DNA from: JACDAN01 sp036380355
GTDB taxonomy: Bacteria; Actinomycetota; Thermoleophilia; Gaiellales; Gaiellaceae
Length of the DNA stretch: 11,312 nucleotides
Assembly (NCBI GenBank): GCA_036380355.1
Contig: DASVEW010000057.1
Location: 1 to 11,312, forward strand
Reading direction: 5' to 3'
The first letter of the stretch is position 1. Every line of letters begins with the position of its first letter. The notes below the pieces were generated by a model. It was given only the letters and a program-made list of their open reading frames with translations, was not told the origin of the DNA and did not search any database. Positions 1-6,354 of the stretch are shown one piece after another. A program made the translations under genes and the position numbers.

Positions 1-2
1 CG

Positions 3-27
3 GTGGAGCGGGCTGAGCCCGCTCCAC
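3..27 (+). terminator. Strong hairpin upstream of prfA, possible terminator of the preceding gene
   Basis: GTGGAGCGGGC at 3-13 and GCCCGCTCCAC at 17-27 are perfect reverse complements, giving an 11-bp GC-rich stem with a 3-nt TGA loop. No T-run follows, so this is not a classical intrinsic terminator, although U-poor hairpins are often proposed as terminators in high-GC actinobacteria. It lies just before the prfA promoter box. The upstream gene is outside the window; in many actinobacteria it is rpmE (ribosomal protein L31), which is inference here. Confidence 0.5.
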
Positions 28-54
28 GGCGAAGGAGAAGGCTGAGGTCTGCTC

Positions 55-66
55 TACCCTTCGCGT
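55..66 (+). promoter_or_regulatory. Candidate leaderless promoter (-10 box) for prfA
   Basis: TACCCT at 55-60 fits the TANNNT -10 pattern and ends 6 nt before the prfA ATG at 67, so transcription would begin at or next to the A of the start codon. This matches the geometry of leaderless genes known in actinobacteria. No -35-like TTGAC is present at the right distance. The only purine-rich, ribosome-binding-like stretch (AAGGAGAAGG, 32-41) is 25 nt from the ATG, too far to act as a Shine-Dalgarno site for it. The call rests on spacing and the absence of a better site. Confidence 0.4.
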
Positions 67-1113
67 ATGGCCGGGATCGAGGAGCTCGTCGACGAGCTGG
101 AGCGCTCGTATGCGGAGGCGCAGGAGCGCATGTCCGACCCTGCCGTCTACAACGACCACCGCCAGGCGGCCGACGCCGGGCGCCGGCTGAAGGAGCTCGA
201 AGGCCCGCACAGGCTCGCGCAGCGGTGGCGGGCGGCCCAGGAGGACCTCCAGGCCACGCGGGACGATCCCGAGCTCGCGTCGCTCGCGCCCGATCCCGCC
301 GAGATCGCGCAGCTCGAGGAGGAGCTCAAGCTCGCGCTCGTGGAGGCGGACCCGGCCGACCGGAAGGACGTCATCGTCGAGGTCCGCCAGGGAGTGGGCG
401 GGGACGAGGCCGGCCTCTGGGCCGCCGACGTCTTCCGCATGCTGACCCGGTACGCCGAGCGGCGCGGCTACTCCACCGAGCAGCTCTCGGCGAGCCCGAA
501 CGAGGGCGGCGGCTTCAAGGAAGTCACATTCGCGGTGAAGGGGGACGGCGCCTATTCCGTCTTCAAGTGGGAGGGAGGCACGCACCGCGTCCAGCGCGTC
601 CCGGCCACCGAGTCGCAGGGGCGCATCCACACGTCGACGGCGACGGTGGCCGTCATGCCCGAGGCGGAGGAGGTCGAGGTCGAGATCGACCCGAACGAGC
701 TGAAGATCGACGTCTATCGCTCCACGGGACCGGGCGGGCAGAGCGTCAACACGACCGATTCCGCCGTCCGGATCACGCACCTGCCCACCAACCTCGTCGT
801 GTCGATGCAGGACGAGAAGTCGCAGATCCAGAACCGTGCGAAGGCGCTGCGCGTCTTGCGCGCACGGCTGTACGAGCTGGAGCGTGCGAAGCAGCGCGCC
901 GAGCTCGAGACCGCCCGGCGGTCCCAGATCGGGACCGGCGAGCGGGCCGAGAAGATCCGCACGTACAACTTCCCCGAGAACCGGGTGACCGACCACCGGG
1001 TGAAGGTCACGGTCCACCGGCTGGACGGGGTGCTCGCGGGGGAGCTGGACGAGTTCACCGACGCGCTGAGCGCCGAGGAGCGGCGCCGCGCGCTCGAAGC
1101 AGCAGCGGTTTGA
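67..1113 (+). CDS. prfA: Peptide chain release factor 1 (RF1)
   Basis: This 348-residue protein is a class I release factor that reads UAA and UAG and triggers hydrolysis of peptidyl-tRNA on the ribosome. The catalytic GGQ loop is at residues 223-225 within STGPGGQSVN. The codon-recognition tripeptide is PAT at 179-181 (RVPATESQGR), which marks RF1; RF2 would have SPF. The first ~100 residues are helical and charged, as expected for domain 1. Length is close to the usual 355-360. The ATG at 67 is the natural start, giving MAGIEELVDELE, with a -10-like box 6 nt upstream and no Shine-Dalgarno. The gene overlaps prmC by 4 nt (TTGA), so RF1 and the enzyme that methylates its GGQ glutamine are translationally coupled. 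Confidence 0.97.
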   Translation: MAGIEELVDELERSYAEAQERMSDPAVYNDHRQAADAGRRLKELEGPHRLAQRWRAAQEDLQATRDDPELASLAPDPAEIAQLEEELKLALVEADPADRKDVIVEVRQGVGGDEAGLWAADVFRMLTRYAERRGYSTEQLSASPNEGGGFKEVTFAVKGDGAYSVFKWEGGTHRVQRVPATESQGRIHTSTATVAVMPEAEEVEVEIDPNELKIDVYRSTGPGGQSVNTTDSAVRITHLPTNLVVSMQDEKSQIQNRAKALRVLRARLYELERAKQRAELETARRSQIGTGERAEKIRTYNFPENRVTDHRVKVTVHRLDGVLAGELDEFTDALSAEERRRALEAAAV

Positions 1114-1934
1114 CGGTTCGTGAGGCACTGGCGGAGAGCGCCGCTGCGCTCAAGCAGGCGGGATGCCCGTCGCCGGCCGTCGACGCCGAATGGCTCCTCG
1201 CCCATGTGCTCGGCCTCACCCGGACGGAGCTTCACGCCGGCGCCCGGGATCTCACCGGCGGCGAGCTCCAGCGCTTCCGTGCGCTCGTGGCGCGGAGGGC
1301 GTCTCGTGAGCCGCTGGCGTACATCCTGGGCGAGTGGGGGTTCCGCCGGCTCACGCTCGCGGTCGATCCGCGCGTGCTGATCCCGCGGCCCGAGACGGAG
1401 ACGGTCGTCGAGCGCTGCCTGGCGCTTCTGGACGGGATCGAGGAGCCTGCGGTGCTCGACATCGGCGTCGGGTCGGGAGCGATCGCCCTCTCCCTCGCCG
1501 ACGAGCGGCCGGACGCGCACGTCGTCGCCACGGACATGTCGACGGGAGCCCTGGAGGTCGCGGAGGAGAACCGCCTGCGCACCTCGGTCAACGGCCGCGT
1601 GCGGTTCGTCCACGGAGACCTCGTGGCCGGCGAGCCAGGCCCGTTCGACCTGGTCGTCTCGAACCCGCCCTACGTTGCGCCCGACGAGCTGGCGGCCCTC
1701 GAGCCCGAGCTCCTTTTCGAGCCCCGCGAGGCGCTCGTCGGCGACGGCGGTCACGAGCGGGTGGCACGGGCCGCGCTCGGGACGCTCGTACCGGGCGGCG
1801 CGCTCGTCCTCGAGGTGGCAGACGGACAGGCGACCGAAGTGGCGGAGCTTCTGGCCGCCCTCGGCTTCGACGAGGTTCGCGTCTCGAAGGACCTCGCCGG
1901 CCGCGAGCGAGTGGTGGAGGCCAGGCGGCCGTGA
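1110..1934 (+). CDS. prmC: Release factor glutamine methyltransferase
   Basis: This 274-residue SAM-dependent methyltransferase (HemK/PrmC) N5-methylates the glutamine of the GGQ motif in release factors. The N-terminal helical domain (residues 1 to about 90) is followed by a Rossmann-type domain with SAM motif I VLDIGVGSGA (115-124) and the diagnostic NPPY at 185-188 (SNPPYVAPDE), which positions the glutamine amide. I choose the TTG at 1110, inside the TTGA that also ends prfA, because it yields the family-typical start MTVREALAE and no other start lies nearby. The same reading frame stays open far upstream through prfA, but that part has no homology-like content. It ends with a GTGA overlap into tsaC, and its substrate gene prfA is immediately upstream. 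Confidence 0.95.
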   Translation: MTVREALAESAAALKQAGCPSPAVDAEWLLAHVLGLTRTELHAGARDLTGGELQRFRALVARRASREPLAYILGEWGFRRLTLAVDPRVLIPRPETETVVERCLALLDGIEEPAVLDIGVGSGAIALSLADERPDAHVVATDMSTGALEVAEENRLRTSVNGRVRFVHGDLVAGEPGPFDLVVSNPPYVAPDELAALEPELLFEPREALVGDGGHERVARAALGTLVPGGALVLEVADGQATEVAELLAALGFDEVRVSKDLAGRERVVEARRP

Positions 1935-2530
1935 GCGACGCGGCAACTGCGGCAATCCGCGCCGGCCAGCCGGTCATCCTTCCCACCGACACCGTCTACG
2001 GCCTCTGCGCGGACGCGTACCGCGAAGCGCCGGTACGGCGGCTCTACCGGCTGAAGGGAAGAGGCGAGATGCAGCCGACGGCGCTCCTCGCCGCCGACGT
2101 CGACATGCTGCTGGACGCGGTCCCCGAGCTGCGGGGCCGCGCGGGGAAGATCGCCCGCGCGCTGTTCCCGGGCCCCTACACGCTCGTCATGCCGAATCCG
2201 GCGCGGCGGTTCCGGTGGCTGGCAGGGCAGCGGCCGGACGCGATCGGCGTTCGCGTTCCGGAGCTTCCCGCGGAGGCCCAGGCCGTGCTCGACAGTGTCG
2301 GCGCCGTCGCGGCGACGAGCGCGAACCTGCCGGGCGGGGAGGATCCGCGACGACTCGACGAAGTCCCGAGGGCGCTTCTCGACGGCGCGGCGGCCGTGAT
2401 CGACGTGGGAGAGCTGCCGGGAACGCCGTCGACGGTCATCGACTTCACCGCGGTCGAGCCGGTGGTCCTCCGCGAGGGCGCGGTGCCCGCGGCCGAGGCG
2501 CTGGCCCGGCTCCACGAGCTGGTGGGGTAG
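1931..2530 (+). CDS. tsaC: Threonylcarbamoyl-AMP synthase (YrdC/Sua5 family)
   Basis: This 199-residue protein makes L-threonylcarbamoyladenylate from threonine, bicarbonate and ATP, the first step of t6A modification of ANN-decoding tRNAs. Visible YrdC-domain signatures are PVILPTDTVYGL near the N terminus, the KGR motif (YRLKGRGEMQPTALL), FPGPYTLV, VAATSANLPGGEDP with the SxN motif, and a late STVID. It is the short TsaC/YrdC form: the extra C-terminal domain of Sua5/YwlC is absent. The start is the GTG at 1931, which overlaps the prmC stop (GTGA). The frame is open further upstream, but that stretch is out of frame with prmC and not protein-like. It is the last gene before a strong hairpin, so probably the end of the prfA unit. 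The equivalent position in M. tuberculosis holds a Sua5-type gene, as I recall. Confidence 0.94.
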   Translation: MSDAATAAIRAGQPVILPTDTVYGLCADAYREAPVRRLYRLKGRGEMQPTALLAADVDMLLDAVPELRGRAGKIARALFPGPYTLVMPNPARRFRWLAGQRPDAIGVRVPELPAEAQAVLDSVGAVAATSANLPGGEDPRRLDEVPRALLDGAAAVIDVGELPGTPSTVIDFTAVEPVVLREGAVPAAEALARLHELVG

Positions 2531-2585
2531 GAGGGCTCGGGCGGAACGTCCCTGCGGCTCAGCCGGGCGTTTCGCCGAGCCCTCC
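2530..2585 (+). terminator. Long hairpin between tsaC and glyA, probable terminator
   Basis: GGAGGGCTCGG (2530-2540) pairs perfectly with CCGAGCCCTCC (2575-2585). After one bulged G (2541) the stem continues for 7 more pairs, one of them G-U (2542-2548 with 2568-2574). A small CGGC/GCCG stem (2555-2558 with 2562-2565) sits inside the loop. The stem of about 18 bp starts at the last base of the tsaC stop codon and ends 18 nt before the glyA -10 box. There is no U-tract, so it may act as a U-less terminator, a pause site or an mRNA-end protector. Confidence 0.55.
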
Positions 2586-2596
2586 ATGGCCGGAGT

Positions 2597-2614
2597 CCGG
2601 GGTACGATCCCCGG
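2597..2614 (+). promoter_or_regulatory. Leaderless-type glyA promoter with the -10 box inside a perfect dyad
   Basis: TACGAT (2603-2608) fits TANNNT and ends 7 nt before the glyA ATG at 2616, the spacing expected for a leaderless transcript. CCGGGG (2597-2602) and CCCCGG (2609-2614) flank it as perfect inverted repeats, so the -10 box is the exact centre of an 18-bp dyad. The dyad could be an operator for a repressor covering the -10, or an element that affects promoter opening; neither is shown by the sequence. No convincing -35 and no Shine-Dalgarno are present. Confidence 0.5.
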
Positions 2615-2615
2615 G

Positions 2616-3908
2616 ATGGCGATCGCGCAGGAGACGCTCGATCAGCTCCGGACCGCGGGTCTCACCGACGTCGATCCAGAGATCGCCGAGCTGCTCGGCC
2701 GGGAGCTGGAACGGCAGCGCGGGCAGATCGAGCTGATCGCCTCCGAGAACTTCACCTGGCCGAGCGTCTTCGAGGCGATCGGCAGCACACCGACGAACAA
2801 GTACGCCGAGGGCTACCCGGGCAGGCGCTACTACGGCGGCTGCGAGGTCGTCGACGAGATCGAGCAGCTCGCGATCGACCGCGCAAAGGCGCTCTTCGGC
2901 GCCGACCACGCGAACGTCCAGCCGCACGCCGGCGCCCAGACCAACATGGCCGTCTACATGGCGGCGCTCAAGCCGGGCGACACGATCCTCTCGCTCGAGC
3001 TCTCGCACGGCGGCCACCTGACGCACGGGCTCAAGGTCAACTTCTCGGGGAGGCTCTACACGATCGCCCACTACGGCGTCTCGCGCCGGACGAACGTGGT
3101 CGACTACGACGAGGTGCTCCGCCTCGCCAAGGAGCACCGCCCGCAGCTGATCGTCTGCGGCGGCTCCGCCTATCCACGCACGGTCGAGGCGGACCAGTTC
3201 CGCAAGATCGCCGACGAGGTCGGCGCGCTGCTGCTCTGCGACATGGCCCACTTCGCCGGGCTCGTCGCCGCCGGGCTCCACCCGAACCCCGTGGAGCACT
3301 GCGACTTCGTCACCTCGACGACGCACAAGACCCTGGCCGGGCCGCGGGCCGGCTTCGTGCTCTGCAAGGAGGAGCACGCGCAGGCCGTCGACCGCGCCGT
3401 CTTCCCGGGCATGCAGGGTGGGCCGCTCGAGCACACGATCGCCGCGAAGGCGACCTGCTTCCGGATCGCGGCAACCGAGGCGTTCAAGGACTACCAGCGC
3501 CAGGTGCGCGCCAACGCCGACACCCTGTCGGACGCGCTGATGGAGGGCGGCCTCGACGTCCTCACCGGCGGAACCGACACCCATCTCCTGCAGCTCGACC
3601 TCCGCTCGTCTGACTGGACGGGCAAGGATGCCGAGGAGCGGCTCGCCGAGGTGAAGCTGACCGTGAACCGCAACACCGTTCCGTTCGACGAACGGCCGCC
3701 GACGGTGGCGTCGGGCGTTCGCATCGGCACGCCGGCGGCCACGATGCGCGGCTTCGTCGAGGACGACTTCCGCGAGGTCGGCCGCGTCATCGTCGAGGCG
3801 CTCGGCCAGAGCCCCGACCTCGAGGCGCTCGCCGCGCGGAGCTCCGCGCTCTGCGACAAGCACCCGCTCTACGCCGGCTTCCGCGGCTACACCACCTACG
3901 CCGCATGA
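2616..3908 (+). CDS. glyA: Serine hydroxymethyltransferase
   Basis: This 430-residue PLP enzyme interconverts serine plus tetrahydrofolate with glycine plus 5,10-methylene-tetrahydrofolate, feeding one-carbon units to purine, thymidylate and methionine synthesis. The SHMT hallmarks are IELIASENF, TNKYAEGYPGRRYYGG, VQPHAGAQTNMAVYMA, DMAHFAGLVAAG, and the PLP-binding lysine K238 in TSTTHKTLAGPRAG. Length is normal for bacterial SHMT. I place the start at ATG 2616 (MAIAQETLDQL), not the in-frame ATG at 2586. The 2616 ATG lies 7 nt after a TACGAT box, whereas the 2586 ATG is upstream of that box, directly abuts the hairpin arm and has no Shine-Dalgarno. It overlaps upp by 4 nt (ATGA), so the two are probably co-translated as a separate one-carbon and pyrimidine-salvage pair. 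Confidence 0.96.
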   Translation: MAIAQETLDQLRTAGLTDVDPEIAELLGRELERQRGQIELIASENFTWPSVFEAIGSTPTNKYAEGYPGRRYYGGCEVVDEIEQLAIDRAKALFGADHANVQPHAGAQTNMAVYMAALKPGDTILSLELSHGGHLTHGLKVNFSGRLYTIAHYGVSRRTNVVDYDEVLRLAKEHRPQLIVCGGSAYPRTVEADQFRKIADEVGALLLCDMAHFAGLVAAGLHPNPVEHCDFVTSTTHKTLAGPRAGFVLCKEEHAQAVDRAVFPGMQGGPLEHTIAAKATCFRIAATEAFKDYQRQVRANADTLSDALMEGGLDVLTGGTDTHLLQLDLRSSDWTGKDAEERLAEVKLTVNRNTVPFDERPPTVASGVRIGTPAATMRGFVEDDFREVGRVIVEALGQSPDLEALAARSSALCDKHPLYAGFRGYTTYAA

Positions 3909-4552
3909 GCGCCACCGTCCAGACAGGCACGGTCATCGAGGTCACCCACCCGCTCGTCCAGCACAAGCTCTCGTACCTGCGCGACAAGGACACGCCGACC
4001 GTCCACTTCCGGAAGATCGCGAACGAGGTCACGCTGCTCCTGACCTACGAGGCCACGAAGGACTTCCCGACCGAGGAGGTCGAGGTCGAGACGCCGCTCG
4101 AGCGGACGGCCGTGCAGCGGATCTCGGGCAAGAAGGTCGCGGTCTGCCCGGTCCTGCGGGCGGGGATGGGGATGCTCGACGGCGTGCTCGCGCTCGTCTC
4201 CGGCGCGCGGGTCGGGTTCATCGGCCTCTACCGGGACGAGGAGACGCTCGAGCCGGTCGAGTACTACGTCAAGCTGCCGAACGACCTCGCCGACCGCGAC
4301 GCGATCATCCTCGACCCGATGCTCGCCACCGGAAACTCGAGCGTCGCGGCGATCGCGAAGGTCAAGGACGCCGGCGCGCGGTCGGTGACGCTCGTCTGCC
4401 TGGTCTCGGCGCCCGAGGGCATCGCCCGCGTGCACGAGGCGCACCCTGACGTGACGATCGTGACTGCCGCCGTCGACCGCGGCCTGAACGAGCGGGGCTT
4501 CATCGTGCCGGGGCTCGGGGACGCCGGAGACCGCCTCTACGGCACGAAGTAG
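3905..4552 (+). CDS. upp: Uracil phosphoribosyltransferase
   Basis: This 215-residue type I phosphoribosyltransferase makes UMP from uracil and PRPP, the pyrimidine salvage step. Family landmarks are HPLVQHKLSYLRDKDT near the N terminus, LLTYEAT, VLRAGMGMLDGVL, the PRPP-binding loop DPMLATGNS (137-145; E. coli has DPMLATGGS), and the C-terminal uracil-binding PGLGDAGDRLYGTK. Length matches the family (about 208-215). The ATG at 3905 overlaps the glyA stop (ATGA), indicating translational coupling. Its stop is followed in the same frame, two codons later, by the GTG of the sugar-phosphate transferase gene. No separate promoter is visible. Confidence 0.97.
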   Translation: MSATVQTGTVIEVTHPLVQHKLSYLRDKDTPTVHFRKIANEVTLLLTYEATKDFPTEEVEVETPLERTAVQRISGKKVAVCPVLRAGMGMLDGVLALVSGARVGFIGLYRDEETLEPVEYYVKLPNDLADRDAIILDPMLATGNSSVAAIAKVKDAGARSVTLVCLVSAPEGIARVHEAHPDVTIVTAAVDRGLNERGFIVPGLGDAGDRLYGTK

Positions 4553-4558
4553 ACCTGC

Positions 4559-5683
4559 GTGCAGACGCTGAGAGACAACCCGGAGGTTCTCTGGGGGTTC
4601 CTGGTCGCCCTCGGCGTCGTCCTGCTCCTGACGCCGGGCGTCGGGCGGTTCGCGCGCTTCATCGGCGTCGTCGACGAGCCGGGGGAAACGCGGCGCGTCC
4701 ACACGCATCCGGTGCCGCGGCTGGGCGGGATCGCGCTCCTGCTCGGCATCTTCGTGCCGGCGCTGGCCTTCCTCGCGCTCGACGGCCCGTACCGCGGGAT
4801 CCTGCTCGGTGCGGCGATCGCGACCACGCTTGGCGCGGTGGACGACTTCCGCGGCCTGCCGTGGTGGGCGAAGCTCGGCGGCCAGCTCTCCGCCGCCTCG
4901 GTGGCCGTCGGGTTCGGCGTGACCGTCGAGCGCTTCACCTTTCCGGGCCTCGGCAGCCAGGAGCTCCCGGAGTGGGCGGCCGGCGCCGCGACAATCGTGT
5001 GGGTCGTGGCGATCATGAACATGGTCAACTTCCTCGACGGCATGGACGGGCTCGCGGCGGGCATCTGCGCGATCGCCGGCTCGACGTTCGCGATCATCGG
5101 CCTCTCGCTCGGCGCCGCCGACGCCGCGCTCCTCTCGGCGATCGTCGCCGGCGCCTGCTTCGGCTTCCTGCACCACAACTTCTATCCCGCCCGGATCTTC
5201 ATGGGCGACTCGGGGGCGCTGCTCCTCGGCTTCCTGCTCGCGACGGTCGCGATCGAAGGCCTCGTGAAGACGGCGGCGTTGGCGACGCTCGTCCTGCCGC
5301 TCCTCGTGCTCGCGATCCCGATCGTCGACACGTCGTTCGTCTTCGCGAAGCGGCTGAAGTACCGGCAGCCGCTCTACGGGGCCGACCGGACGCACCTGCA
5401 CCACCGGTTCATGAACATCGGCTTCTCGCAGAAGCGGGCCGTGGCCTACATGTACGCCTGGTGCGGGATCCTGGCCGCGGCGGCCCTCGCGACGCGCTTC
5501 CTGCCGCCGAGGCCGCGCGGCGAGTGGGACGTCTCCAACGCGCTGATCGCCGGCGGCGTCGCCATCCTCGCGCTCGCGGCGTCGGTCTACATCGCGTACC
5601 TGCTCGAGATCATCAAGCTCGCGAACCCGCGCATCCGGCGGCGCGAAGAGCAGGCTCGGGCGGACGCGCGGCGGAGCGCCTAA
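4559..5683 (+). CDS. wecA: Polyprenyl-phosphate N-acetylhexosamine-1-phosphate transferase (WecA/TagO/Rfe type)
   Basis: This 374-residue polytopic membrane protein transfers a sugar-1-phosphate, probably GlcNAc-1-P, from UDP-sugar to a polyprenyl phosphate, starting a cell-envelope glycan. It shows VPRLGGIALL (52-61), the metal-binding DD at 95-96 (VDDFRGLPWWAKL), NMVNFLDGMDGLAAG (154-168), PARIFMGDSG (210-219) and the HxHHR motif in DRTHLHHR (276-283), which separates the WecA/TagO branch from MraY. About ten hydrophobic segments are visible. The GTG at 4559 is the first possible start after the in-frame upp stop; the Shine-Dalgarno is weak, suggesting coupling to upp. The C-terminal tail is Arg-rich and cytosolic. 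The exact sugar and lipid (undecaprenyl or decaprenyl) cannot be read from sequence. An Rfe homologue next to the atp operon is typical of actinobacteria. Confidence 0.9.
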   Translation: MQTLRDNPEVLWGFLVALGVVLLLTPGVGRFARFIGVVDEPGETRRVHTHPVPRLGGIALLLGIFVPALAFLALDGPYRGILLGAAIATTLGAVDDFRGLPWWAKLGGQLSAASVAVGFGVTVERFTFPGLGSQELPEWAAGAATIVWVVAIMNMVNFLDGMDGLAAGICAIAGSTFAIIGLSLGAADAALLSAIVAGACFGFLHHNFYPARIFMGDSGALLLGFLLATVAIEGLVKTAALATLVLPLLVLAIPIVDTSFVFAKRLKYRQPLYGADRTHLHHRFMNIGFSQKRAVAYMYAWCGILAAAALATRFLPPRPRGEWDVSNALIAGGVAILALAASVYIAYLLEIIKLANPRIRRREEQARADARRSA

Positions 5684-5751
5684 GCTCGCTACAAGCTCGC
5701 GCTGTTTTCGCGGAACCATGCGGTTTTTGCTGTTACAAGCTCTGGTATGCT
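5682..5751 (+). promoter_or_regulatory. Candidate atp operon promoter region with AAGCTC repeats
   Basis: This wecA-atpZ gap is richer in A/T than its surroundings and contains TGGTATGCT (5743-5751), an extended -10 type element (TGN plus TATGCT). Transcription from it would start near 5758-5760, just before the ATG at 5762. AAGCTCGC occurs at 5682-5689 and 5693-5700, 11 bp or one helical turn apart. A third AAGCTC lies at 5737-5742, next to the -10, and the longer word TACAAGCTC occurs at 5690-5698 and 5734-5742. These could bind a regulator. No good -35 is seen. A small stem (AACC 5714-5717, GGTT 5722-5725) followed by T's is too weak to call a terminator. Confidence 0.4.
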
Positions 5752-5965
5752 CGCGGCGGAAATGGAGCCGGCCTCCCGCCAATCGTTCGATCCCGCCGGG
5801 GCGGGAGCCGTGTTGGTGGGGACAACGGCGGCCACCATCGGTGTCGGCGCGCTGATCGGCTGGGCCGCCGGCTCGTGGACGCTCGGCGCGCTCGGCGGCG
5901 CGGTCGCCGGGATCCCCGCCGGCGTCTTCGCCGTCTATCGCCGCTACAAGGACGCGCTCTCGTGA
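5747..5965 (+). CDS. atpZ: AtpZ-like small membrane protein of the ATP synthase operon
   Basis: This 72-residue protein has two hydrophobic helices (about 19-41 and 44-63), a Gly-rich pattern and a basic end VYRRYKDALS. This resembles the AtpZ family (F0F1-ATPase gene 1), in which G-rich helix pairs precede a short basic tail. AtpZ proteins accompany AtpI in many atp operons and have been linked to assembly or divalent-cation handling; the exact role here is inference. The ATG at 5747 gives MLAAEMEPAS, but it lies within a possible -10 box. The in-frame ATG at 5762 (MEPASRQSF) may therefore be the true start when transcription begins locally. It overlaps the next gene by 4 nt (GTGA at 5962). 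Confidence 0.7.
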   Translation: MLAAEMEPASRQSFDPAGAGAVLVGTTAATIGVGALIGWAAGSWTLGALGGAVAGIPAGVFAVYRRYKDALS

Positions 5966-6354
5966 AGGACGTCTGGGCGACGCCGAGGCCGATCCCGAAC
6001 CGGCTCGTGCCCGTTGCCGCCGGCGCGGCCGTGGTCGGGCTCGCGCTGCCCATCTTCGTCACCGCCGGCTGGCCGCTGCGCGGCTGGGCGCTGGGCGCGG
6101 TCCTCTGGGTCGCCGCGCAGGCGATCGGCCTGCTTCTGTCACGCCTGCCACTCGGCGCCGATAACCTCGCCGCCTCAGGCGTGAGGGGAGTCGGGATGAT
6201 GTTTCGTCCGGTGGCCGTGATGGTGGTCGTGATCGCGGTTGCTGCGTCCAACCCGGAGGTCGGAGTCGCCGCCGGCATCCTCTACGCGCTCGCCTACACG
6301 CTCGAGCTCGGTCTCTCGCTGCTCACCTACTTCGGGAACCCAGCCCAGCGATGA
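5962..6354 (+). CDS. atpI: AtpI-like four-helix membrane protein
   Basis: This 130-residue protein has four predicted hydrophobic segments (about 14-34, 40-60, 78-96, 100-123), the size and topology of AtpI. AtpI is proposed to help assemble the c-ring or stabilise the ATP synthase membrane part. Its place directly before the subunit a gene supports the call more than sequence identity does; the primary sequence is poorly conserved in this family. The GTG start at 5962 overlaps the atpZ stop (GTGA), and its stop overlaps the atpB start (ATGA at 6351), so the three are tightly coupled. The equivalent M. tuberculosis gene is Rv1303, as I recall. The frame is open far upstream through wecA, but that portion is not protein-like. 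Confidence 0.75.
   Translation: MKDVWATPRPIPNRLVPVAAGAAVVGLALPIFVTAGWPLRGWALGAVLWVAAQAIGLLLSRLPLGADNLAASGVRGVGMMFRPVAVMVVVIAVAASNPEVGVAAGILYALAYTLELGLSLLTYFGNPAQR

Noticed and set aside
3..1109. A long frame upstream of and continuous with prmC
   Set aside because: It overlaps the clearly real prfA in another frame and its translation is Arg/Gly/Ala-rich with no domain; only the part from 1110 onward is PrmC.
714..1955. Long open frames on the minus strand, also at 2559-3863, 3896-5782 and 8812-10917
   Set aside because: They are antisense to strongly recognised genes, with biased Arg/Asp/Val-rich composition typical of the reverse strand of GC-rich coding DNA.
2586..2615. ATG at 2586 as the glyA start
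   Set aside because: It directly abuts the terminator-like hairpin, lacks a Shine-Dalgarno and lies upstream of the -10 box; the ten added residues do not match SHMT N termini.
5711..5730. Intrinsic terminator after wecA (short stem followed by T's)
   Set aside because: The stem is only 4 good pairs and the T-run is partly inside it; it would be very weak.
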